Positions 26,802-36,352 are shown, counted from the stretch's first letter. The stretch: 64,000 nt of DNA from G963662605 sp963667005 (GCA_963667005.1 OY762937.1:3286001-3350000), one strand, 5' to 3'. The notes: generated from the sequence alone by a model not told the origin. Numbers and translations: made by a program.

Positions 26802-28148
26802 GTGGCAGGCAGTGTTTTCGGAGATTGTTTCAGGTTAATGACTTTTGGTGAAAGCCACGGTTCAGCGGTTGGAGTAGTTATTGACGGACTCCAACCAAAC
26901 CTTGAAATAGATGTCTCCGAAATTCAGAAGGAGCTCTATAGAAGAAAGCCCGGTCAAAGTTCAATTACTACACAGCGGAAAGAATCCGACACAGTCGAAA
27001 TTCTTTCGGGTATCTTTGAGGGAAAAACAACCGGAACTCCGATCTGCATGCTTGTCCACAACGAAGACCAGAAGTCAAAAGACTATGGACATATTAAGGA
27101 AGTCTTCAGACCCGGACACGCCGGATATACTTTTCTGAAAAAATACGGTATTTATGATTATCGCGGAGGCGGAAGAGCTTCCGGACGTGAAACCATATCC
27201 CGTGTTGCTGCTGGTGCAGTTGCTAAACAACTTTTACAACAAAGAAATATTAAAATCCTCGCTTATGTTAAGAGTGTCGGCAATGTTGAAATGCAGACAT
27301 TTAATGCAGCAGAGATTGAAAATAATATCGTAAGAACTCCCGACCCTGTCGCAGCTGAAAAAATGATTGAACTCATACACGCTGCCCGTAAAGACGGTGA
27401 TTCCGTCGGTGGTATTGTTGAGTTAAGAATTGAAGGCGTCAAACCCGGTATTGGAGAACCTGTTTTTGATAAACTTGAAGCAGAACTTGCAAAAGCATGC
27501 TTGTCAATAGGTGCGGTCAAGGGATTCGAAATCGGCGACGGCTTTGCTTCGGCAAAAATGCGCGGCAGTGAATGCAACGATGAATTTTACATTGATGCAG
27601 ACACAAAAGAAGTCGCAACGCGAACAAATCACACGGGCGGAATTCAGGGCGGCATTTCAAACGGCATGGAAATCGTTGCCCGCATTGCGGTTAAGCCGAC
27701 AGCATCCATACAGAAAAAACAGATGAGTGTTTCCACCTCCGGTGAAGAAGTTGAATTTATCACCAAAGGCAGACATGATCCCTGCATCTGTCCACGGGTT
27801 GTTCCGGTAATTGAAGCAATGGCCGCCTTAGTGCTCATTGATCTTATTATGCTTCAGGAACAAACAACTGAGCCCGCCATGGCTTTAGATGAAGTAAGAA
27901 CCCGAATTGATCTTCTTGATCAGCAATTACTTCTGGTTCTTGCAGCACGGGAACAGCTTGTCCTGCAGATTGCCAGAATCAAGAAACAGACCGGTAAAGA
28001 CGTTTACGACAGCGGACGCGAAAAAGTTGTAACCGAACAATGGGCATCAAGTGCGAGACAACTCGGATTAAACGAAGAGTTAGTATTAAAGATCAAAGAA
28101 ATGATCCTGCACCATTCCAAATCACTTCAGTATCTGGATACGTTATGA
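26802..28148 (+). CDS. aroC: Chorismate synthase fused to chorismate mutase
   Basis: 448 residues. Residues 1-355 are a full chorismate synthase with FGESHG, RPGHAGYTF, GGGRASGRET, RTNHTGGIQGG and GRHDPC. Residues about 360-448 form an AroQ-type chorismate mutase helix bundle that starts DEVRTRIDLLDQQLL and carries a KK-type helix with the expected charged residues. One protein could thus convert EPSP to chorismate and on to prephenate, which PheA and TyrA use. GTG at 26802 is the start, with AAGGAGG 6 bases upstream. I know chorismate mutase fusions to PheA, TyrA and DAHP synthase, but this partner is unusual. The stop overlaps tyrA in an ATGA. Confidence 0.92.
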   Translation: MAGSVFGDCFRLMTFGESHGSAVGVVIDGLQPNLEIDVSEIQKELYRRKPGQSSITTQRKESDTVEILSGIFEGKTTGTPICMLVHNEDQKSKDYGHIKEVFRPGHAGYTFLKKYGIYDYRGGGRASGRETISRVAAGAVAKQLLQQRNIKILAYVKSVGNVEMQTFNAAEIENNIVRTPDPVAAEKMIELIHAARKDGDSVGGIVELRIEGVKPGIGEPVFDKLEAELAKACLSIGAVKGFEIGDGFASAKMRGSECNDEFYIDADTKEVATRTNHTGGIQGGISNGMEIVARIAVKPTASIQKKQMSVSTSGEEVEFITKGRHDPCICPRVVPVIEAMAALVLIDLIMLQEQTTEPAMALDEVRTRIDLLDQQLLLVLAAREQLVLQIARIKKQTGKDVYDSGREKVVTEQWASSARQLGLNEELVLKIKEMILHHSKSLQYLDTL

Positions 28149-28855
28149 TTAAGGCTGCGATAATCGGCTACGGCAGATTCGGCGAGTTATTTGAAAGACA
28201 TCAATCCGGTTTTTTTGAGTTCACAACGTACCGTCGAAGCATGCCTGAAGAAAAAATTAAAGCATTTTTCGAAAAGCTCCGATCATGCGAATATGTTTTT
28301 TTCAGCGTGCCGATTTCTGCCATGGAAACATCATCACTCGCGGTTAAGGAATACATTAATCCGGCCTCAACCTTGATTGATTTATGTTCTGTCAAAGAAT
28401 ATCCTATTGAAGTACTTCGCAAACATTTCCCCAAAAATGAAGTTATTGGCGCTCATCCCCTCTTCGGACCCGAAAGCGCAGCTAACGGTTTCAACGGACA
28501 TCAGATCATTACCGCAAAACCGGAACATGATTCTCCACGTTATACCCAGCTAAAAAAAATCTGGGAAGCACTCGGCGTTTCTGTTATCGAAATGACTGCA
28601 GAAGAACATGACCGGCAGATGGCATGGACTCTTTGTCTGACGCAATTCATTGGCCGGGGGTTGAGTACTTTACCGCTACCCGAAAATGGTATTGGAACTA
28701 AAGGATTTTTTGATTTACTTGCTATCGTTAGACGGGCAGAAGCTGACACTATTCAATTATTTAACGACATGAATAAATACAATAGGTTCAGCACTGAGAT
28801 GCGCGAAGCAGTTGCCAAACGATTTAATGAGTTGAATAAACAGTTCCCTGCATAA
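28145..28855 (+). CDS. tyrA: Prephenate (or arogenate) dehydrogenase
   Basis: About 236 residues. A Rossmann NAD(P) motif GYGRFGELF stands at residue 8, then SVKEYP and the TyrA signature GAHPLFGPES near residue 103. It oxidatively decarboxylates prephenate to 4-hydroxyphenylpyruvate for tyrosine. It is short for the family and has no ACT domain. ATG at 28145 overlaps the aroC stop by four bases, which decides the start over longer in-frame options. It completes a DAHPS, AroC-CM, TyrA operon, facing the divergent pheA. Confidence 0.9.
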   Translation: MIKAAIIGYGRFGELFERHQSGFFEFTTYRRSMPEEKIKAFFEKLRSCEYVFFSVPISAMETSSLAVKEYINPASTLIDLCSVKEYPIEVLRKHFPKNEVIGAHPLFGPESAANGFNGHQIITAKPEHDSPRYTQLKKIWEALGVSVIEMTAEEHDRQMAWTLCLTQFIGRGLSTLPLPENGIGTKGFFDLLAIVRRAEADTIQLFNDMNKYNRFSTEMREAVAKRFNELNKQFPA

Positions 28856-28882
28856 CATACAATTTCAAATTTCGAGATTTTT

Positions 28883-29782
28883 ATGAAATCTGAGTTGAAA
28901 AACAAACACAATTTCATCTTTGAAGTTTTACCTGCATTTATCATTCTCTCCTTTTTCTTTTCTCCGTTTAGTAATACCACATTAGCTCAAAAAAAAGGTG
29001 CAAAGGTACCCGGTATCTATCGTGTGCTTACTGAGAAAAGAGACGGCTATTCTGTATGGATAGTTGACGGTTCAGCTGTAAGGCAGAATGTATACCATGA
29101 ATTTTTGTATGGTGGTAATGAACAACGATACTTGTATGTCCCAAAGGGTGAAATTTGGATTGATAATGCAATCTCCGCAGAGGAATATGAGTACACTGTT
29201 GCTCATGAACTGAACGAACGTAAACTCATGGCAAAGTTCGGTTACACTTACTCCGCTGCTCACGATAGCTCTCTTCAGGTTGAATTGAAAATGCGTAAAA
29301 TGAATTCCAAACTATCAAGAAGTCATGAGAAACTCCTTGCGAAAGTCTCCCCTACCGACTGCGACGGATATAAAGAAATCTATGGCATTCAGGATTCCGT
29401 TGAATTGAAAAACATCTATTTACAGCCTCTTGGTACTCGTGATAGTATTTCAATTTGGATCGTTGATGGCTCAGCTGTCAGGAAGTATCTATTCCCCGAT
29501 TTTGGTTTCAGCGGCAATGATCTGGCATATCACTTTATTCCTAACAAAGAAATATGGATTGACGCACAGATCTCATGTGAAGAAACAGAGCTATCTATTC
29601 AATGTGAATTGGAAGAACGGTGGAGGATTTCAAAAGGTCAGATATACGATGATGCTTACGAGAATGCTTTAGCGAAATCTGTAGAAATGAGGACGGCTAA
29701 AAAAAATGAAGCCGCCAAAAAGGCAGCCATCATAATTCCAAAACAACTTGACCGTGATACCGGCACCGGAGATGAAAAGTAA
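28883..29782 (+). CDS. Secreted protein with two tandem copies of a VDGSAVR/EIWID/HELxER module
   Basis: 299 residues. A signal-peptide-like N-terminus (hydrophobic about 15-35, ending LAQ) precedes two homologous modules at about 50-140 and 185-275. Each has WIVDGSAVR, then EIWID, then an ExLEER/HELNER helix. The first copy keeps HELNERKLM and SAAHD, which look like a metal-binding pair. In the second copy both histidines are gone (CELEER, AYEN). I do not recognise a named function. A degenerate duplication of a small metalloprotease-like domain is one reading (inference). The last 30 residues are Lys/Ala-rich. It follows tyrA by 27 bases but its role seems unrelated. Confidence 0.6.
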   Translation: MKSELKNKHNFIFEVLPAFIILSFFFSPFSNTTLAQKKGAKVPGIYRVLTEKRDGYSVWIVDGSAVRQNVYHEFLYGGNEQRYLYVPKGEIWIDNAISAEEYEYTVAHELNERKLMAKFGYTYSAAHDSSLQVELKMRKMNSKLSRSHEKLLAKVSPTDCDGYKEIYGIQDSVELKNIYLQPLGTRDSISIWIVDGSAVRKYLFPDFGFSGNDLAYHFIPNKEIWIDAQISCEETELSIQCELEERWRISKGQIYDDAYENALAKSVEMRTAKKNEAAKKAAIIIPKQLDRDTGTGDEK

Positions 29783-29912
29783 TTCTTAGTTTTGAATGCC
29801 AAGTGTTAAATGGATGAGGTGCTCCACTTATTGCCATAGAGTGTTCAAGTTTACCCGCTGAAGGTGTGGCTTCCGTCGAAGACAGAAGTATCTGGAAAAC
29901 AGAAACAAAAAT

Positions 29913-29938
29913 GGATTCCGGGTCAAGCCCGGAATGAC
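29913..29938. repeat. Palindromic intergenic repeat (GGATTCCGG family)
   Basis: ATTCCGGG (29915-29922) pairs with CCCGGAAT (29928-29935), flanked by TGG and GACA. A related, longer form is at 57011-57044, where the centre differs but still pairs. This palindrome type is common between genes in many bacterial genomes. Confidence 0.6.
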
Positions 29939-29969
29939 AATCTACCAGTTGATAAAAAAGCAAACAATT

Positions 29970-30047
29970 AGGGGTGTCCGAGTATCCCGATTTTAATCGG
30001 GATGTACCTGCCCGACTTCGTCAGTCAGGCGGGCCGAGGACACTCCT
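29970..30047. repeat. Structured repeat with outer inverted ends and two inner hairpins
   Basis: AGGGGTGTCC at 29970-29979 pairs with 30038-30047 apart from one mismatch. Inside lie a perfect 20-base palindrome-like hairpin (29984-30003, ATCCCGATT arm) and a GC-rich hairpin (about 30009-30035). Together they would fold into a three-way junction just after the MTHFR-fusion gene end. Confidence 0.55.
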
Positions 30048-30057
30048 TATAGTAAAG

Positions 30058-31887
30058 TTAACTCACAATCTCAAAAATCGCATCAATTCTTCCGAGCGGT
30101 GCAGCCAACTGAACTCCAGCAACTTCACTCTTGATCTTTTCAAAAGTCTCGTGCGCGATTTTAATGCCTTCCGCGAAACCTTCTTCTTTTGTCGTGGTTT
30201 TGCGCATACGCTCCATGATTTCATCCGGAACAGAAGCACCGGGAACTTCATTGTTCATAAACTCCGCATTGCGGTAAGAAACCAAAGGCCATAATCCGGA
30301 TATCAAAGGAATCTTCACGTGTTCAATTCTCCGCATAAACTTTTCGAAGATCTTGATATCGAATACCGGCTGAGTAATAATATATTCCGCTCCGGCTTCA
30401 ATCTTCCAGTCTAAGCGTTTCAGCTCTTCATCAAGATTAATAGCACCGGGATTTACACCTACAGCAACTGAAAATCCTGTCGGCTCCCCTATCGGGTTAC
30501 CGGCAAGATCAAGTCCATGATTCAATCGCGTGATAACATTCGCAAGACCGATTGCATCAACATCGAATACGGCTGTTGCGTCAGGATAATTACCCAGCTT
30601 TGGCGGATCTCCCGTAATTGCTAAAACGTTACGAAGTCCCAAAGCCCATGCACCCAAAAGATCTGATTGCATGCCGATAACGTTTCTGTCGCGACAGGCA
30701 ATGTGCAGAACTGTTTCAATACCTATGTTGCGTTGAATTAATGTTGCCATAGCCAGAGCGGACATACGCGCAGAAGCTCTCGGGCCATCGGGAATGTTGA
30801 TTGCATCTATACCATGATACGCCAGCTTTCTAGCTTTATCCAATTCCCTCTGAGGTGATACACCTTTAGGTGAAACAAGTTCAACCATGGTGACAAATTC
30901 TTTTTTCGCAAGCTTATTAGCCAGACGTGATTTTTCTGCCATTGCATATGGTTTAACTTCTGGAGGTGTCTCCAATGTCAACGAAGTCGGCTTAAGTTCA
31001 ATACGTTTTGCAGGTTGCAGTGCCTGAACTGCTTTTCTAATTGCTTTAATATGTGTCGGATTTGTACCACAGCATCCACCAACTATGTTTGCACCTGTCT
31101 GAATAAATCTCTTGGCATACTCTGCCATATATTCAGGCGATGTGAGATAGATATTTCTTCCGGCAATATTCTGCGGCAGACCGGCGTTAGGCTGTACTGA
31201 TAACGGGATATCAGTCAAAGTACGCAGTTCTTCAAGTGCATCAAGCATCAATTTCGGACCGACAGAACAGTTCATACCGATTGCATCGACTTTATACTCG
31301 GTTATCTTTTCGATGAATCGTGAGAGCGGTGCCCCGCTTACCAAAGTACCTGAATCGTTTATTGTAACTTGAGCAAGAATGCTGATGTCCGGTTTAATTT
31401 CTCTTGCAGCGCGGATTGCCTGAATCATTTCCTTCACGAGGCCGAATGTTTCGAGGATGAGTAAATCTATTCCGCCGTCAATAAGTCCCTGTATCTGCTC
31501 TTTGAACAAATCTTTAGCTTCATCAAATGAAATCTTTCCAAGCGGCTCAATCTGCACTCCAAGAGGTCCGACTGCTCCTGCAACCAAAGCATGCTCTTTT
31601 GCGGCAATTTTTGCTAACTGAGCGCCTTTAAAATTGATATCGTAAATTTTATCATCCAAACCATGAGGTTTGAGTTTTAATCTGTTTGCGCCATACGTAT
31701 TTGTCTCAATAACATCCGCACCGGCATTCACGTAGTCACGATGAATTTCACTGACCAAATCAGGATTTGCAATATTTAATTCTTCAAAGCACCTGTTGAT
31801 GTAAATACCTTTTTCGTATAAGTAGGTGCCTGTCCCGCCATCAAAAACGATGATGTCATTTTCAAGGCGTTCTTTGAAAGATTTCAT
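30058..31887 (-). CDS. Bifunctional homocysteine S-methyltransferase / methylenetetrahydrofolate reductase
   Basis: 609 residues. Residues 1-290 are a homocysteine methyltransferase barrel with DGGTGT at the start and the zinc ligand motif GGCCGT near residue 271. Residues about 320-605 are a MetF-type 5,10-methylenetetrahydrofolate reductase with ITGDPP and a C-terminal EYIITQPVFD segment. The same fusion is known in YitJ of Bacillus subtilis. It couples methyl-THF formation with methionine synthesis. There is no cobalamin domain in the first half, and I see no SAM riboswitch in the upstream 130 bases. Confidence 0.92.
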   Translation of the reverse strand: MKSFKERLENDIIVFDGGTGTYLYEKGIYINRCFEELNIANPDLVSEIHRDYVNAGADVIETNTYGANRLKLKPHGLDDKIYDINFKGAQLAKIAAKEHALVAGAVGPLGVQIEPLGKISFDEAKDLFKEQIQGLIDGGIDLLILETFGLVKEMIQAIRAAREIKPDISILAQVTINDSGTLVSGAPLSRFIEKITEYKVDAIGMNCSVGPKLMLDALEELRTLTDIPLSVQPNAGLPQNIAGRNIYLTSPEYMAEYAKRFIQTGANIVGGCCGTNPTHIKAIRKAVQALQPAKRIELKPTSLTLETPPEVKPYAMAEKSRLANKLAKKEFVTMVELVSPKGVSPQRELDKARKLAYHGIDAINIPDGPRASARMSALAMATLIQRNIGIETVLHIACRDRNVIGMQSDLLGAWALGLRNVLAITGDPPKLGNYPDATAVFDVDAIGLANVITRLNHGLDLAGNPIGEPTGFSVAVGVNPGAINLDEELKRLDWKIEAGAEYIITQPVFDIKIFEKFMRRIEHVKIPLISGLWPLVSYRNAEFMNNEVPGASVPDEIMERMRKTTTKEEGFAEGIKIAHETFEKIKSEVAGVQLAAPLGRIDAIFEIVS

Positions 31888-32019
31888 TAATGTTCTCTGT
31901 TATTATATAATGAATAAAGACTATAATATAAATATTTTCTATTTGAACCACAAAATACGAATAAAATGCGGAGAGTTTATTATATAAATATTTCCCATCA
32001 TTGGATGGCTTGCCTTATA

Positions 32020-32049
32020 TGTAGAGACGCACGGCGTGCGTCTCCCCAC
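32020..32049 (+). repeat. TGTAGAGAC palindromic repeat, copy A
   Basis: TGTAGAGAC and GTCTCCCCAC flank the inner palindrome GCACGGCGTGC. The reverse complement of the element at 32130-32158 has the same flanks around a different inner palindrome. Confidence 0.7.
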
Positions 32050-32129
32050 GTATGTTGCAGGATTGAATATATCCGGGGACCTGTAATTGAAACAAAATAA
32101 GAGGTAAATTATTGATTTATTACTGTATT

Positions 32130-32158
32130 GTGGGAGACACCTGCCAGGTGTCTCTACA
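32130..32158 (-). repeat. TGTAGAGAC palindromic repeat, copy B
   Basis: Read on the minus strand: TGTAGAGAC, inner palindrome ACCTGGCAGGT, then GTCTCCCAC. Both sides of the inner stem have changed together compared with copy A, so pairing is kept. Confidence 0.7.
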
Positions 32159-32201
32159 TCAATAAAACATATATAATTATGTCAATACAGCAGACCTATT
32201 T

Positions 32202-32240
32202 AAAAACAAAAGAGGTTCACCGTTTCCGGCGAACCTCTTT
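32202..32240 (-). terminator. Intrinsic terminator of the LruC lipoprotein gene
   Basis: AAAGAGGTTC (32208-32217) pairs perfectly with 32231-32240, with CCG/CGG-type pairs further in; on the minus strand it is followed by a T-rich run. It lies 19 bases after the stop. Confidence 0.88.
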
Positions 32241-32259
32241 CGAGATGATGAAGACTCTT

Positions 32260-34293
32260 TTACTTGCTGTAAATCTTAGATGATACTCTGTTTACCGCGG
32301 TATTTGTATACCAGTCTGTTGCGCTCGCGCCATTACTTTCCGCCCAAACTGAGAAGTTTGGATAAGCACTGGTGATAGCTGCTTTTTCAATCGGGTAAGC
32401 AAATTGTACCGGAATGTTCAATGCCCACGGCAGGTTTTTCTTTGTCTTATAATATCTGCCGGTTGATACGATACTGTTATCATCAGCAGTACCAAGAAGT
32501 TTCAAATCAGCCTTGTCTGTAGGAACACCATTAGGCAAGTGAATTTCTTTACCTCTAACACCGTCCACGATAAGGAACGGATTGAAAGGTGCAGAACCAA
32601 GATTAGATAAAGTCTGCGGAGTAGCGAACTTAATTACTAAAGGTATTTGAGCAGGCGTAACATAATTGTAAGCCATTTCAGTATTAATATATGCACCACC
32701 GCTGGAAGTCATTAAATTCTTCGCAGCATCAAAAGCGACAATAACCGCTTTGGATTGACCGCTTTCAGTACCGTTAGCACTCAAAGCAATAGAAGTTGTC
32801 TTGGAACCGGTCACCGAAGAAATGACTCCCGGAGCTACATTCAACTGAATGCCGAAACCGTTATTATATGAAGCACCGATTGCACGTATCTGATATGCTG
32901 CGTCAATTTCAACAACTTTATTAGCGGCATTCGAGATGATGGTATAATTGTAGTCTACAACCATATCATTGAAATCATAGTCACCTTTACCCGGCCAGAG
33001 ATCTTCAAATACTAAGGAGCCTTTTACGCCTTTCGAAGGTGCGTAGGTTACATAAGCTTTAGTGGCATCATTTGGATACGCATCATTTGCATCACCAACA
33101 CCGTCACCGTCAGAATCTTTGGCTTCTTTCAATTCAGCCATGTTGCCTTGATAAATCGCTTTAACCGGGTTTGAGGTAACCTGGAATAAAATATCATTAA
33201 AATCATTATCGGCGCCATTGTCGCGTCTCATATCTTCGAAACCGAGAATTGTATTTTTCGTTGTGGGGTCAACCATCAAGATATTATGTCTTCTTAATAA
33301 AGAGTCACTCTCAGGATTCAATTGAGGATCTGAGAATAATCTGGCAACACCATCGCTAACGGATGTGGTCGAACCGGTAAATCCGTTTGATAAACAGAAC
33401 CAGCCGATAGTAGTTCCAGGACCAAATCTACCGATTAACACTTTATCGCCTGAAGTTAATCCACCGCCGCTGCCGCTATAAGAACAGTTCGGGAAGATAA
33501 TAGTCATTGTAGATGAAATGTCAGCAATCTTTGTCGGCTTATTGCCTGTTTTATAAGTATAGAAGCCTAATACGTTCTGATAACCGGCTCCCTCGTGAAT
33601 AAAGGTAACAAAAACATCGGCACTGTCTTCACCAATAATCTGAATGTTCGATTCAGTATTCTGGATATAAGACGGATTCTTTACAGGAACTGATGCTCCT
33701 TCAGGAAGTGAAAGACTGATATTACTTAGGGTAGCGCTGGAAATTACATCCCGCGGAGATAGTAAATACTTCGGAACACCCGCGGATGTCCAACCGCCTA
33801 AAGTTTTATAACTAGTGTTCTCTTTGGCTAAACTCTTCGAGAAATGCAAGGATGTATCATTGGCAATTGCAGCAGAGTAATCTAAGGATGCTGAACTACC
33901 TGAAATATCCATTGTTGCCAAATTTCTCAGACCAACTGAATTTGCTGCAACATAGAGAGTTTTTATTGCTGTCGGGAGAGTTAAAGTTTGAGAAAAGATT
34001 CCATTAGCGTCGGATTGACCGGAAGCGATCAACTGTCCGCCATTGTTCGGGTCACCATCATAAATGCTTATCGGGAAATTTGCCAACGTAGTCTTTGAAT
34101 CAACTTTCGTATTAACTGAGACATTAACATCATTCGTTGTGTTGAAGTTGAAATTATCGCTTATGTTCAAAGCCGAAATATCTTTGCCATATGAGGAAGA
34201 TGTCGGTTCAACTGAGTTTTGCTTTTCACAGCCCGTAATGAAAAGACCCAGTGTAATCAGAGGAAGAATCAGAAGCTTATAGTAACGTTTCAT
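32260..34293 (-). CDS. LruC domain-containing surface lipoprotein (DUF4114/DUF4842)
   Basis: About 677 residues. A lipoprotein signal peptide ends at Cys22 (LFITGC). A 200-residue beta-rich region follows, then a DUF4114-type region with GFEDM and NDFNDILF, and a short Asp-rich calcium-like stretch (DSDGDGVGDAND). The C-terminal LruC/DUF4842 domain has GDYDFNDMVVDY. The start at 34293 is chosen because the lipobox follows at the right distance and AAGGAAAA lies upstream. Proteins of this family are surface or secreted adhesin-like lipoproteins in Bacteroidota and Leptospira; no enzymatic role is visible. Confidence 0.87.
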   Translation of the reverse strand: MKRYYKLLILPLITLGLFITGCEKQNSVEPTSSSYGKDISALNISDNFNFNTTNDVNVSVNTKVDSKTTLANFPISIYDGDPNNGGQLIASGQSDANGIFSQTLTLPTAIKTLYVAANSVGLRNLATMDISGSSASLDYSAAIANDTSLHFSKSLAKENTSYKTLGGWTSAGVPKYLLSPRDVISSATLSNISLSLPEGASVPVKNPSYIQNTESNIQIIGEDSADVFVTFIHEGAGYQNVLGFYTYKTGNKPTKIADISSTMTIIFPNCSYSGSGGGLTSGDKVLIGRFGPGTTIGWFCLSNGFTGSTTSVSDGVARLFSDPQLNPESDSLLRRHNILMVDPTTKNTILGFEDMRRDNGADNDFNDILFQVTSNPVKAIYQGNMAELKEAKDSDGDGVGDANDAYPNDATKAYVTYAPSKGVKGSLVFEDLWPGKGDYDFNDMVVDYNYTIISNAANKVVEIDAAYQIRAIGASYNNGFGIQLNVAPGVISSVTGSKTTSIALSANGTESGQSKAVIVAFDAAKNLMTSSGGAYINTEMAYNYVTPAQIPLVIKFATPQTLSNLGSAPFNPFLIVDGVRGKEIHLPNGVPTDKADLKLLGTADDNSIVSTGRYYKTKKNLPWALNIPVQFAYPIEKAAITSAYPNFSVWAESNGASATDWYTNTAVNRVSSKIYSK

Positions 34294-34570
34294 GTTGTTT
34301 TCCTTGTGAGTTGTTATTTTTCGAATTATCTGAAGGAAAAATAGCGTATATCCCGCATATGAGTTAAAATATTCGTTAAAAATGTCATTTTTGCCGACCA
34401 AAGCACCCAAAATCAGGGTGAAAAAAGGGGTTAAAAAAACTTAATTTTAATATAGTCACTAATTAGCTCGCTCAAACAATGAATATTGATGATTATTATT
34501 AATATTTATTCATTTTAAGGCCCCTTATCAACCTATACGATACGCATGTTTTATACACTGCCTGATATGG

Positions 34571-36352
34571 TTATTTTAATAAGATCATTTGCCTGCTCAA
34601 CCCAGACTCACCAGCCTTCAGATGGTAAAAATAAATTCCGCTGGAAAGTTTATTTGCTGAAAATACCGACTTATATGTACCGGCTGGCATATCTTTATCA
34701 ACAAGACGCGCTACTTCCCTGCCATTGATATCCGTTACAGTCAATTGCACATGACTCTCTTTCAATAAAGTATACTCAATCGTGGTTGAAGGATTAAACG
34801 GATTCGGATAATTCTGTTTTAAAATGAACGAGTTTGACTTAATAGTTTCATTCTCTACCTTCGTTCCTGATGTATATTCATCTGCCCCAATATCAATTGT
34901 CCCGTTAATTCTCAAATCGCCATCAATATCATAAGCTCCCACACTATCCATAGCTACACCGGCTCCAATAGCCGGTGAATTTTGCAGAATGTGTAAATCA
35001 GGAGGCATCAGGCCTATATTTTTCAAGAGCGGATCTGATGTTTTTGAATTAGCGTCATTTCCGGAAGCAGTGCGATATGCATCCAGCGTAGCATATTTGA
35101 CTTTTTTCCACTGATATTGAAAGGACGCTTTATCATTGCTGCCGGGTAAAAAATAATACAGATTATTATTGAATACGTTATCAGTATCCTGTGTAAATGC
35201 ATTGCTCATAAATACATTTTGCGAATTAGCATATACCAGATTGTTTTTAACAATATTGTGCCGCATGTTATACTGCAGCATAAACTCACCTGTTTCCCAA
35301 TGAAGAGTATCATTGGCGTAGAGTGTATTATTGAGAACTCTGCACGAGTCCGTACTGCCGCGTTTTGTATCATATCCGCCCATAGCTATGCCGCAAACTC
35401 CGCAGAATGAAACGAAGTTATTTCTCATGACAACTCCGCTCGTAGATTTCCCCGCGTGTTCACTTGCCAATTCAATACCGATGTTACAGTGGTAAACGAT
35501 ATTCCTTTCAATTACCAGATTCTTTCCCCCATCAACATAAATTCCGTCAGCACTTCTATCCGTTCCGTACGCAACATTGCCATAGGATTCAATATTATAT
35601 ACTGTGTTTCCCGAAATAATACCATTACGCGCCTGATCGTTTGCAGATGCTGTTCCCTCAAACCCAATTGCATCAATACCGATATTATTATTATCATGTA
35701 CCTTATTATTGGTAATCTTGAAATATTCAACATTCCCGTTTACGACCAATGATTCACTTGAACCCAGCTTTAGTGCATACAGTTCGTTATTATCTATAAT
35801 AATATTATTGATGGACTGGGTGCCTGAAGTACCGTACACGGCAATACCGTGAGCATCTGTACCGGAACTTGAAGTCCCGTTATGCTCAATATTATGAATC
35901 TTGTTATTGGTTATTGTGATATGATTCGATGTCCCGGTGATATAAATTCCAATTGGAACATAACCCTTGGTTGAAGTTTTGAAATTTTTAATTTCGAAGC
36001 CGCTTATCGTTACATAGCTTTTGTCTGTTATAGTAAATACACCCGTTGAACCCGATGGGACATTAATTGATGAAGCATCAATCACAGGTGAGTCACCCGG
36101 ATAATTTTGAAATACAATCGGACCCGAAGTGGAGTTGCCGGACACATTAATGGTGACAATCTCTGAATATGTTCCAGTCCGCACATTTATGATACTCCCA
36201 GCTGCTGCTGTGTTTGCTGCTTTTTGAATTGTTTTCCATGGATTTGTCAGTGAACCATCGTTCACATCATTCCCTGTTGGTGAAACATAGTATGTGGTCT
36301 GGGCGAAAAGAAATCCGGTAAGGCTGATAAATAGAAATACTAATTTTTTCAT
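34571..36352 (-). CDS. Secreted right-handed beta-helix protein with T9SS sorting domain
   Basis: 593 residues. The signal peptide is residues 1-17 (ending FLFAQ). A DUF1565/NosD-type right-handed beta-helix starts at YYVSPTGNDVNDGS and runs to about residue 490 with many NN-ladder turns. The last 80 residues form a type IX sorting domain with YPNPFNPSTT and a terminal SRQMILLK. Such proteins often bind or cleave polysaccharides at the cell surface; I see no clear lyase active site. The ribosome site is weak, as is usual in Bacteroidota. It is divergent from the his operon. Confidence 0.88.
   Translation of the reverse strand: MKKLVFLFISLTGFLFAQTTYYVSPTGNDVNDGSLTNPWKTIQKAANTAAAGSIINVRTGTYSEIVTINVSGNSTSGPIVFQNYPGDSPVIDASSINVPSGSTGVFTITDKSYVTISGFEIKNFKTSTKGYVPIGIYITGTSNHITITNNKIHNIEHNGTSSSGTDAHGIAVYGTSGTQSINNIIIDNNELYALKLGSSESLVVNGNVEYFKITNNKVHDNNNIGIDAIGFEGTASANDQARNGIISGNTVYNIESYGNVAYGTDRSADGIYVDGGKNLVIERNIVYHCNIGIELASEHAGKSTSGVVMRNNFVSFCGVCGIAMGGYDTKRGSTDSCRVLNNTLYANDTLHWETGEFMLQYNMRHNIVKNNLVYANSQNVFMSNAFTQDTDNVFNNNLYYFLPGSNDKASFQYQWKKVKYATLDAYRTASGNDANSKTSDPLLKNIGLMPPDLHILQNSPAIGAGVAMDSVGAYDIDGDLRINGTIDIGADEYTSGTKVENETIKSNSFILKQNYPNPFNPSTTIEYTLLKESHVQLTVTDINGREVARLVDKDMPAGTYKSVFSANKLSSGIYFYHLKAGESGLSRQMILLK

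Larger units (their letters stand above)
31888..32259. other. Intergenic region with two copies of a palindromic repeat
   Basis: About 370 bases without a gene. It holds the promoter region of the methyltransferase fusion, two oppositely oriented copies of one palindromic repeat (32020-32049 and 32130-32158), and the terminator of the LruC lipoprotein gene. Confidence 0.6.

Noticed and set aside
31888..32019. SAM or cobalamin riboswitch upstream of the methyltransferase/MTHFR fusion
   Set aside because: No conserved core motifs or terminator are visible in the AT-rich upstream region.
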